From Cylindrodendrum hubeiense (lineage: Eukaryota; Ascomycota; Sordariomycetes; Hypocreales; Nectriaceae): a stretch of DNA of 64,000 nucleotides. The stretch lies in NCBI GenBank assembly GCA_014621425.1, contig JAANBB010000007.1, forward strand, positions 1 through 64,000. The letters run 5' to 3'. The notes beneath the pieces are model-generated. The model had not been told where the DNA came from and ran no database searches. It saw only the letters and a list, made by a program, of their open reading frames with translations. Within the stretch, counting starts at the first letter, position 1. Each line of letters begins with the position of its first letter. This document shows, one piece after another, positions 42,120-52,500 of this stretch. A program made the position numbers and the translations under genes.

Positions 42120-43686
42120 ATGTCGGCTTCAGACGAAAAAGGCCAGCCGCACGACAATACGCCTGCCAAGTCGGCCAGCGACGCTGTTGTTTCAAGAGGC
42201 CATGAGACCGACAGCAGCTACGATGATGACTTGCCACCGAAGACGTGGAGGTCATACGTCTGGGACACCCTCGACAAGCCCAAAGCAGAACGCCGCTTCC
42301 TCCTCAAGCTCGATTCAGTAATCCTCACATTTGCCTGTTTGGGATACTTTATCAAGAACTTGAACCAGATTAACATTAACAATGCCTATGTGTCTGGAAT
42401 GAAGGAGGATCTCAACATGGAGGGAAATGAGCTCAACTATATGCAAACCTTGTGGACAATCGGTTACGTTCTTGGAGAAATCCCCAGGTAAGTGAAACTG
42501 GCACGGGAGATTTCGATCTCATGATTTGAGGTAACAGAAACTCCAAACTAACCCGTGTACTAGCAACTTGCTGTTGACGAGGATCCGGCCCTCACTGTGG
42601 ATTCCGGCATGCGAGGTCACTTGGTCCGTCCTCACCATTGTCATGGCCAAGTGCACCAATGTCAACCAAATTTATGCTCTCCGCTTCTTCATCGGACTCG
42701 CTGAAAGCACCTTCTATCCCGGAATGCAGTACATCATTGGCTCATGGTATCGAAAAGATGAGCTTGCCAAGCGATCGTGCATCTTCCACGCTAGTGGATC
42801 CGTTGGCTCCATGTTTTCGGGATATCTGATGGCTTCGGTCTACCACCTTGACGGAGTGCACGGTTTTAAGGGATGGCAATGGCTCTTTATCATAGACTGT
42901 GTCATCTCACTCCCGATTGCCATCGCCGGATTCTTCTTCTTCCCAGATTTGCCTGAGATCACTCGAGCTTGGTATCTGACCAAGGACGATATTGCACTAG
43001 CGAAAAAGCGCATGGACCTCGAAGGCCGGGCAAACCGCTCTCCGTACACCCTTGCAAAGATCAAGAAGATCTTTTCCAGCTGGCACATTTATCTGCTTAC
43101 GCTGCTCTACATATTCTTCAACAATGGATGTGGTGCATTGTCCCAACCTGGTTTCCAGCTCTGGTTGAAAGGTCAAGGATACAGCGTCTCTAACTACAAC
43201 ACCTACCCAACCATCACATCGGCAGTCACCGTCCTCACCACGCTCATTTATGCTTGGAGTTCGGATACCATTTTTAGGGGCTCGCGATGGCAACCAATTG
43301 TGTTCTCAGGGACCTTGCTTACTGTCTTCTATTCGAGTTTGACAGCCTGGAATATCCCTGATGGTTGGAAATGGGCTTGCTTTATTCTCGTCGGATTGGG
43401 CGGAGGAATCAGTGGTCTTACCTTTGCTTGGGCGCATGAAATTTGCAAGGATGACAACGAAGAGCGCGCTCTCGTGGTCGGATCGATGAATGAGATGGCC
43501 TATGTGTTCCAAGCTTGGCTGCCCCTGCTTATTTGGCAGACCGTCGAAGCCCCACGATATCCAAAGGGTTATCCGACCATGGTGGGATTTGCAATTGCAA
43601 TGGTCGCCATGGCGTTTATCATTCGGTTCTTGCATAGAAATGAGTTACTGGCAAAGAAAGCTGCTGCTGCTGTAGCGGAGAACTGA
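42120..43686 (+). CDS. MFS carrier of the Liz1/Fen2 pantothenate-transporter type
   Basis: Two exons (42120-42487 and 42564-43686) give 496 residues. The N terminus is long, acidic and cytosolic, followed by [50 protein letters not shown], the diagnostic TM1 region of Fen2/Liz1-like anion:cation symporters. [49 protein letters not shown] and [19 protein letters not shown] follow in the expected helices. Residues QPGFQLWLK and [23 protein letters not shown] are also subfamily features. Fission-yeast Liz1 and yeast Fen2 import pantothenate by proton symport; other members carry biotin, nicotinate or tartrate-like acids, so the substrate is not certain. Located in the plasma membrane. Confidence 0.92.
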
Positions 43687-44503
43687 TCCAGAACTTGATT
43701 CCTGCGATTGAGTCACTTGTACTAAGAATAAAAAGATAGTCATACTCCTAGACAACCTGAAATGGGCTGGTGAGCGTATAATGACATAAAAAGTAATAAT
43801 CTTATTTTATCAGTATCTAAGGATCCAGTTCGATAAACACAATGACTTTGCATTTGGCGCGATGCAAAGTGCTTGCTAGACATCGATCTCAGGTTCAACA
43901 GTAGAATAATTCACGAAGATACATATTTATCATTCGGAAGGAAGTAATGCGCTGTAAAATTGTCTTTACTGGTTGCTGTAGTTATGTGGCGCTGTGTCAT
44001 AGATCGCGAATGCGGCTAGCAATTTTTAGGTTTCGCAGAGTTCCCATGTTATTACTTCATAAGGAACCATATAAACCAGCCCATTTCAACAGAACAAACT
44101 ATTAATCTCGTTTCACACCATTCACAATATCTAAGGCGTCAGCATGCATCTGTGGGCGCATTTATGGGCCGAGGGCGTTGTGAAATAATTTTCGGGATGA
44201 CGTGCTTGAGATGCCCACTAACGCCCTTGTTTGGCCAGCCTGGTGTGCACGTTACAAATCGGAAGAACCCATTATGGGGAAACAGGAAACCACGCATTCG
44301 GAGCCGAGCGGGAGGACCTTAGACTCGTAAGATATGGTGTTAGATTACAACATCCGCTTTGGCTCACTTTTCCCTCATTATATCTGCCAGAGTCCCTCAC
44401 TACACGACAAGAATGATCATACCAAGCTACCGATGAAATTGAGTGATCCGACGCCAAATACCTCACTTATTTATTCATAAACCAGAACGATTGAGTCCTT
44501 CAA
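43687..44503. other. Intergenic
   Basis: Between the MFS gene and the flavin monooxygenase gene. AT-rich around 43720-43820. Nothing else recognised. Confidence 0.5.
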
Positions 44504-46096
44504 ATGAGCACTCATCAGACCAACGGCACTTCGCCGGCCGTGCCTGGACCTAACAAGTTTGGTCCGAATACCAAGGTAGCCGTCATTGGTGCTGGAGTTA
44601 GCGGAATAACTACTGCAGCGTACTTGTTGAAGAACGGTGTCGATGTGACCGTATTCGAGCGATCTGGACTTACTTCCGGAGTCTGGCACTACGACTCGAA
44701 AGCGCCAAACAGCCCGAGCTATCCGAGTGTGGCACCGTCGGCCGGTGACTATGAGATATCTAAGCTTGGCCAATTTTTGCCCACAAAAGCACCTGCGGCT
44801 TCTCAGAATGGGGACCACACTCACCCACTCGACAGCGACGATGCGGAGGCACGACGGATTGCTTTTTCGCCTCCCGGTCCAGCTTACGCCGGGCTGAGGA
44901 ACAACGTACCGACGACTTTGTTGTATAGCAGCCTTGGACCCTGGCCTCAAGGCACGGAAGATATCACCGGACACAAGCAGATTAAAAGCTATCTCCAGGG
45001 CCTTAGTACTCAACATGGTGTTGACGATGTGACTGTCTTCCATACGCGCGTTGACGACGCGAGGAAGTCAGATGACGGCAAACACTGGAACCTCCGAACG
45101 GTTACGCTGCTCAAAGGGGATGGATCACCTCGGGTTTTGGAACGCACCTGGCAGTTTGACGCACTAGTCATCGCATCCGGACACTACAACTTGCCCCGAA
45201 TCCCCGACACCCCCGGACTGTCAGAATGGAAGGCTCGATATGGCGACCGCATTCTTCACACGAAGGAATACCGTCATCCCGAAGCATTCAAAGACAAAAC
45301 GGTTCTCGTTATCGGTGGCGGCGCATCAGCAATGGATGTGTGCCGTGAGTCAACCGCAACGGCAAAGAAAGTCCTACAGAGCACAAGAGGCGGCGAATTC
45401 GATCTGCCAAAGTCCATGTTACCTCCATCAATTGAGCACCTCGGAGGCATTGAAAAATTCGAACTCGATGCTGAGGTTACGAAAACTAGTGAATTGGACC
45501 CAGCAGCTCCAATTCAAGGCAAAATCGTCTTGGCGGATGGTCAAGTCGTTCGAGATATTGATTATGTTGTCTTGGCAACCGGATACTTGACCTCGTATCC
45601 TTTCTTCCCACAGTATCACGCAGACAGTACTGACATTGACGCCGTAACGCCGGATATTCTTGTCACATCAGAAGGAAATATGGTGCACCATCTTCACAAA
45701 GACATCTTTTACATCGAGGACCCCTCACTGTCATTTATCGGAGTTCCTTACTACACGGCAACCTTTTCACTTTTCGACTTCCAAGCTCAAGCGCTGGCGC
45801 GATTATACTCGGGGAAGACGACATTGCCGAGTCGAGAGGCGATGAGGGCGGATTATGAGAAGCGAGTCGCCGCTACTGGGCGAGGACGTGGGTTCCACAG
45901 CTTGGCTGTGGACGGAGCCGAGCCTGATTACATCAAGGACCTTTTCGCCTGGGCCAATGGAAGTCTTGTAGATGACAAGACTGAACCTCTGAAGGGACAC
46001 ACGGATCAGTGGCTGGAAACGTACTGGGAGGCAAGGGAGACGAGAAAGAAGCTGAGGGAGAGCACTGGCAACCACCCAGAGGCGAACTGGCCATGA
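44504..46096 (+). CDS. Flavin-containing monooxygenase
   Basis: Intronless, 530 residues. The FAD-binding Rossmann motif is VAVIGAGVSGI (G29, G31, G34). HTKEYRHPEAFKDKTVLVIGGGASAMD carries the FMO-type motif region and the NADPH-binding GGGASA. DYVVLATGYLTSYPFF is the conserved ATG-containing motif near the C-terminal half. Length and order fit class B FMOs rather than Baeyer-Villiger enzymes, whose FxGxxxHxxxWP fingerprint is absent. It would oxygenate soft nucleophiles (N or S) of small molecules in the cytosol or at the ER. The neighbours (an MFS carrier and a carboxypeptidase) do not suggest a biosynthetic cluster. The ATG at 44504 is the first in frame, with A at -3. Confidence 0.92.
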   Translation: MSTHQTNGTSPAVPGPNKFGPNTKVAVIGAGVSGITTAAYLLKNGVDVTVFERSGLTSGVWHYDSKAPNSPSYPSVAPSAGDYEISKLGQFLPTKAPAASQNGDHTHPLDSDDAEARRIAFSPPGPAYAGLRNNVPTTLLYSSLGPWPQGTEDITGHKQIKSYLQGLSTQHGVDDVTVFHTRVDDARKSDDGKHWNLRTVTLLKGDGSPRVLERTWQFDALVIASGHYNLPRIPDTPGLSEWKARYGDRILHTKEYRHPEAFKDKTVLVIGGGASAMDVCRESTATAKKVLQSTRGGEFDLPKSMLPPSIEHLGGIEKFELDAEVTKTSELDPAAPIQGKIVLADGQVVRDIDYVVLATGYLTSYPFFPQYHADSTDIDAVTPDILVTSEGNMVHHLHKDIFYIEDPSLSFIGVPYYTATFSLFDFQAQALARLYSGKTTLPSREAMRADYEKRVAATGRGRGFHSLAVDGAEPDYIKDLFAWANGSLVDDKTEPLKGHTDQWLETYWEARETRKKLRESTGNHPEANWP

Positions 46097-47020
46097 TTTA
46101 CAATGTTTCATAATATTTCCTACCATCCTGTATGAGATAGGCTGGAGTCAGTTTGACTATATCATGCTCGATAACACAATTTAACGATGCTGCATTCTAT
46201 TATCACAAGGATTTCCCCCGACTGAGCTCGCAAAGCCCTCCTGGTTCCTCTTCGATTGGGATGAGTGAAAATATTTGGGAACTTCGATCAAGTCAGTTAA
46301 TTACACCTCAACAGTTTTCCTCTATGCCGGCGGATTGACAGGGGCTTGGTGCACTTTTGTAACGACACATCCGCATAAGTCGCAACCTGTTGTCGTCTTG
46401 ATGGGTGGAATCCAGTGGTAAGCGCCACATGATACCCATGCCCACTAAAACCCGCGAGATACAGCGCTAGCCCTGCGGTGTACAGCGGTTGTTGTACCGA
46501 AATCGAATGCAGCTTACAATTCGGGATTAGGCTCTGCAGAATTAAACTATGGGATCATTAAGGTCCAAATGACGATATCTTTCCGAATTCTAAAGCTGCC
46601 GGCCGATTTCATATGCAAACGCTAAGGGCCGAGCCGCCGCAGCCTTAATTCGGATTGCCGAGCCGAAGACTGGGGTAGCATCCATGGTCGCAATAGGCAG
46701 GTCTTAGACTGAAACAGGTAGGTACCGCTTCTAGGCCTCGACTGGCACCTTTAGCTTTTCCAAAGGTCCCTGCGGGTACACGAAGGGATGGCCATATGTG
46801 CAACTATAAAGGTTAGTTAAGGACTTGGCGAAGCTTCCTTGCTTAACCGACCTCATTTTTGGCACGATTTTACTATCTAATCCACGACCTTCCGAATCAG
46901 GCTTAATATTGGATAGCTTGGGAGCTATTAAAGAGACCATGATTCTGCTCTCCATGGCGTCTTGATTTTTATCAAGCTCTACGAGAAGTGGCATATCTTT
47001 TTGTCGACACAAAGATCTCA
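46097..47020. other. Intergenic
   Basis: Downstream of the monooxygenase and upstream of the carboxypeptidase. Open frames are short and unconvincing. Nothing recognised. Confidence 0.5.
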
Positions 47021-48464
47021 ATGCAGCTTACGTTGGCCGTCCTTTTTTCTGCCGCATTGACCTCGGTCACGGCAGAACAGCGTGTATCCTATGATGGGTA
47101 CAAGGCTTACAGTATTGTCACAGGAGACGATGGCCAGGCGATTCGTGACAAGCTTTCGGACCTCGACTTCGTTGCCCTCACTGTCCATGAGGCTTCGGAC
47201 CATTTTGATGTCGCCATCGCACCCGATGATGTGTCAGAATTCGAAGCCCTTGGCCTTGAATCCTCGGTGATTAGTGACGACTTAGGAGCCGAGTTCGCTG
47301 AAGAGAGCATCTTCGAGGATTACTACAGCAGTAAGCCGTATTTCGGATCTCTTTACCTGAACATGGACTCATAATTTATTGCAGCTAGCGATTCGTCGCT
47401 TGACAAACGCCAGGCGTCTGCGCTGCCTGCCCTTTCGTGGTTTAATTCCTACCACACCTATGCTGATCACCGCCTGTTCTTCAACGATCTCAATGCGGCC
47501 TTTTCGCAGAACTCGGAAATTTTCGTTGCCGGAAAGTCCTACCAGGGTCGTGATATTTATGGCATTCACTTCTGGGGAGCAGGTGGCAAAGGCAAGAAGC
47601 CTGCTGTCTATTTCCATGCCACCGTCCATGCTCGCGAGTGGATTGCAGCTCCAGTCAGTTTTCCTGCCTTTTTCTCTTTTGTGGAAAACGTTAACACAAT
47701 AAAAGGTCGAAGAGTACCATGCATGGCAGCTTATCAACGGCTATCTCACCAACGACACTCAGATTACCGCAATTGTGGACAGCTATGACTTTTACTTCAT
47801 TCCTTTCTCCAACCCAGATGGTATGAACCTGTAAACCCTGAGTAATTGGAGATTTTGACTTACAACTACAGGATTTGTCTATACCCAAACTACCAACAGA
47901 CTCTGGCGCAAGAACCGTCAGCCTCGGTCTAGCAGCTCGTGTATTGGTACTGACAACAACCGAAACTGGCCCTTCCAGTGGAGTCTCAGTGGCGGAGCGT
48001 CTACAAACCCTTGCGACGAGGACTACAAGGGCTTAGCAGCCAGTGACACGCCCGAGATCACCACCCTTGTCAACTACACCAAGAGCATCAATACAAACGG
48101 CATCAAACTTTTCATTGACTTCCACAGCTACGGGCAGTACATTTTGCAACCTTATGGCTACAATTGTGGCATCTACCCGGCAAACATCAACAAGCAACTG
48201 TCTGTAGCAAACCAAGTGGCAACCCGCATCTTTGCATACAGCGGTGCTCGCTATACGACCGGAGCTAGCTGCAGTACTTTGTACGCCACGACTGGCTCTG
48301 CGCCTGACTACCAAAGTGGAGTCGCTGGTGCAGAGTACGCATGGACTATTGAACTCCGGCCCTCTTCTAGCAGTGGCGGCGGTTTTGTTCTCCCGGCCAA
48401 CCTCATCTTGACTACGGCTCGGGAGCAGTGGGAGGGACTTAAAACTTTGTTTGCTGCCATTTAA
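47021..48464 (+). CDS. Secreted M14A metallocarboxypeptidase with propeptide
   Basis: Four exons (47021-47330, 47385-47653, 47706-47820, 47872-48464) give 428 residues. Signal peptide 1-18, then an M14 propeptide (about 23-100, [16 protein letters not shown]) ending near a kexin-type K111-R112. The zinc ligands are the HAREW motif (HxxE) and the His of [10 protein letters not shown]. Substrate-binding Asn-Arg is in [11 protein letters not shown] and the catalytic Glu is in TIELRPSS. The insertion of introns right after HAREWIAAP and SNPDG is common in fungal members. It removes C-terminal residues from peptides outside the cell. Carboxypeptidase A-type specificity (hydrophobic) is likely, but the specificity residue was not assigned. 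The second donor (GTCAGT) is weak. Confidence 0.92.
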
Positions 48465-49564
48465 TGAAACAAGTGGATATGACGCATCGTGGTGATGGAA
48501 ACTGCCCACAATGCTCTCATAGGTTTTGACATAAGAAGCTACTATTCTCTAAGTATACGAACCATGCAACAGGGTTATCCCAAGTGCTTTTTTACGAATG
48601 GTTATTTCGACCTATGACTTCTATGAATGCCAACCCTACAGCCAACCCATTACTCCCTGTCGCATTTTGGGGTCACCTTGAGACGTCTGGGGGATTTATC
48701 TGGCATCGGATTCTGGGCTTTTTATCTCAAAGCCTTGGTCAGCGAGATCCAGGTCTTCCGGTCTCCAGTTTTCCGGATCCGGAGCTTCCAGAGGCTACCC
48801 TCATCTCTTCTACAAGACTGCCAGTGACCATCGCTGGATGGAGAAATCAAGCGCTTTTGTGACTATTTGCCAGTTGAAAGTCGTAAGAATTGTACCTATG
48901 GTGAAGAAAGAAACAGCTACGTACTAGCTATAAGATGATAGTGTTGCACCCAAGATAGCTGAAACTAGGAAAAAGCAATTATATTGCAACATCATGATAA
49001 GTCTCGGCGATACCTCTGCCTTCCCTCGGCTATAGCTCGGTATTATAGCTGGGACTGCTACATTGAGCAGATATGCTATTGATACACGCGACACTGTGTG
49101 TGGCTCATGTAGCACCTTATCATACTAGAATGAACCAAATTTTAGGGTCCAGTGACTGCTATATGGCCATTATTCTCAAGAGGATCAGGGACGTTCCGGC
49201 GTTGCACTTTCTGGGATGAATCCGCATTGGACGTTATTAAATAGTACACTCTTCAACGCGAAATTTACTGGGCTGCTTCATCATCCTCAGCCAGTCCTGC
49301 ATTAACTCCTGCATAAAGCCCGTAAGCTGAAACAGAGATTCGGGCCAACAACCACATTAGAGGGATGACAACGAACAACACGACAAGGTTAACCACGAAA
49401 AAGGATCGGCTGAAACTCAGCGCGGCCACCTTCCCCTTCTGGAAGATTAGGCTAACACCTGCATTGTCTAATTCTTCAACAAATCCCCATTCCCCTTTCT
49501 GAAAAATCATTTGCATCGACCGAGATCACTTGACGCGGAAACATCGATTCCTGTGGAAGCAAAT
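48465..49564. other. Intergenic, with one short candidate open frame
   Basis: Apart from the 83-codon frame at 49265-49516 (listed separately) there is no recognisable gene. The ATPase gene begins at 49565. Confidence 0.5.
49265..49516 (-). CDS. Hypothetical small membrane protein, 83 aa
   Basis: An ATG at 49516 opens an 83-residue frame ending at 49265. It contains a strong membrane helix (SFFVVNLVVLFVVIPLMWLLA) flanked by basic residues and an acidic C terminus (GLAEDDEAAQ), and a repeated IFQKG(E/K) motif near the N terminus. It lies divergently only 48 bases from the ATPase start, so a shared promoter would be very tight. It may be a real small gene, a fragment of an older membrane protein, or chance. 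No family recognised. Confidence 0.3.
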   Translation of the reverse strand: MQMIFQKGEWGFVEELDNAGVSLIFQKGKVAALSFSRSFFVVNLVVLFVVIPLMWLLARISVSAYGLYAGVNAGLAEDDEAAQ

Positions 49565-52500
49565 ATGACAACCCTTGACATTGTACAGACGGGACGAGCC
49601 CGAGCTCGCAAGCTTGTTCAATCTATCGCAATGGGTCGAGGATATGTTCGACAAGAAACATGGGAAAAGCTGAATCGCTTGGATGGAGACGCTCATGAAG
49701 AGATTCAATCTGCATTCAGCGGCATTTTGGAGTCAATCGGTAGTGTTGTGTCCACGTGAGATTGCGGCCTGATTTATTACTGATTCTTGGTCTAACATCA
49801 TTTATAGATTGGCTAAAAACCTTTACACAAGTCATGCGCAATTTGTGTTCGAGCTTCTTCAGAATGCAGAAGATAACTACTTTCAACGCGCTGAGGAACA
49901 AAACCAATTGCGGTACGTCGAATTTCGAATGTTTCATGATCGTATGGTGGTCGACTGCAACGAAGATGGGTTCACCGAAAATAACCTTAGAGCTATCTGC
50001 GAGGTGGGCAAAAGCTCCAAGATAGGATCTGAAGGGTATATTGGTGAGAAGGGTATTGGCTTCAAGTCAGTCTTCATGGCAGCGTGGAAGGTTCATATCC
50101 AGTCTGGGGATTTCTCCTTTTCTTTTCAGCATCGTCGTGAAGAGTCAGGTCTCGGCATGGTCACCCCGATTTGGGAGAACCCTAGTGAGGATGTACCGCC
50201 CCATCTCACTAGAATGACTCTTTACTTCCACCAAACCGAGGATCCGCAAGTTTCATCCACTCAACGGGAGACGATACGTCAACAGCTCAAAGACTTGCAA
50301 GGGGATATCTTGTTGTTCATGCGTAAACTCCAAGAAATCCGGATATCAATCTTCGACGAAGAAGGGAATGATCAATATTCTGCGGTTCTCTCAGCAAGTG
50401 AGATTGGCCTGAGTCGTGTCACGGTGAAGAAGGCGATAAATGAAGACGGGAAATCAAACTCAACGACGAGGACATATCACGTTACCAAACATGTTGCGGG
50501 AAACCTCGCGAAAAATGAGAACCGGAACTATTCAGAGTACGAGGAAACGACAAAGAAGTACTCGACAGCCCGTGTTGTCCTCGCGTTTCCACTCTCTTCC
50601 GATTCTACGCCCATCATTCAGCCACAAAAGGTTTTTGCGTTTTTACCGGTTGATTATAGGGGATTCTCAGTAAGGAACCTAAACGCATTTACAGACACAC
50701 AACTAATTGCTTAGTTCCTAATCCATAGCGACTTTGTCACGCAGGCGAACCGGCAAGGTATAGGAGTGACTTCGGCACGTAATCTCAGTCTTCTTCACGG
50801 TATTGCCGATGCATTCATTGAAACCGTCTTGCAGCTCTGCAAACACCCCACTCTACAGTATACCTGGGTGCGATATATCCCACTCAAGAAAGACTATCCA
50901 TTCGATGCATTCTGGTCAACATTGGTCACCATGATTACCTTGAAGGTGTATACGACACCCCTATTGCGGCCTCGAAGTGAGGGCCCATTGCGATCTATTA
51001 CGGAACTTCGAAAGCCTAGGCCATGGCATTTAGATTGTTTTGGCGATCTTCTATTTGAAGATTTGAACCCAGAAATCTGTCTTTCACAAGGCTATGAGGA
51101 CAGCGATGTTGAAATCCTCGAAAACTTTCAACTTTGCTTCCTTCGACAAAAAGATCTAATCAAAATGGCAGAGCGAGATTTGAGATCAGAATCATCCAAA
51201 ATGAGGTCCAAAACCACCGAAAATGATTGGCATACAAGAGTCGCGTCGATCTTTATTTCAGTGCTTGACAGTCCCGTTATTTCGGAGAAACTGAAATCTA
51301 GGGTTCGAAATATGGCTCTACTACCGCTCCAAGATGGAGATTGGGTTGCACAAAGCACCGATCGCGACGTCTACTTTGCCGAAACTGAAGGTGTCATGAT
51401 TCCTCATACGCTTAAGTTTAACCTCATATTGTCGTCAGCAGCAGAGAACTCTACCCGTTTACGTCTCTTCGAAAAGCTTGGAGTTCAAAATTTGCACGTC
51501 GTAGATGTCCGCCTAAGAATTCTCCTGTGGGGGGATACAGATTCCGGAATTAGACGATTTGGCTGGACGCCTGAAACCTATGTTCGCCATATGAAGTTTC
51601 TATACTTCACGCACCATCGCAAATCTGTTTTATTTGAGACAGGGTCCGAAATGCGCTTTGTTTCACAAGGCGGCAAAGTTCAACTACCTTCCGTTACGGA
51701 TGTTTACGTACCAGACTTCAATCCATTCGGCCCCATGCTACTTTTACAGCCAGTAAAAGCACATGATGGATTCGAAGGGGCACCCGGGTTGCATGTGAAA
51801 TTCGTTCACAAGCTATACCAATGCACCGTGGAAAAGCCCTCACAAGATTTCATTTCTTGGGAAGACTGGTTGGTCATGTACGGTGGCTTACGGAAGGCAC
51901 TGAGACTTACGGATGACGGCGCCCTTGATTTGTCGGATGCGTGCTATTATGTGGCGAAACACCGCCCAGACAAGTTTCTAGGCTTTCTCTGCTATCACTG
52001 GCCTGAACAAGGGAAAGGAATTGAGAAGAAGACGCTCCTGCAAAACAACCTGAAAGTTCTCGAAGTTCTATGCCAAGGTGGCCAAATGGTGAAGTTGTCA
52101 GAGACTTATCTTCCGTTTCCAGATCTCCGTTCGCAGTGCACGAAATTTCTGAGAGAGAATGAAAGATTCCCATTTCTTGAACTCGAAGGGTCTCTGGAGC
52201 GAGATACCTATTCAAAGGATTGGGGCTTTCTGGTGCGATGGCTCGGAGTAAATATAGAAGAGGGTATCGAATTTTACCTGACTATGTTGACCCAAATACG
52301 TCAGACAGATGCCGGCAAGGTTGGAGATTGCCGGAGAATCTTCGAGATTTACAGGATCATTTATGGGAAGTGCATACAGTCCGGGTTTAACCCCAGTGAC
52401 CTGAAATCTATCCAGTCGGTTTAATGCCTCTGTGGATTCAGTGCGAAGCTAACTTGTTTAGGGAACGCTTTGAGAGTGAGAAATTGATTTACGTTCCTGA

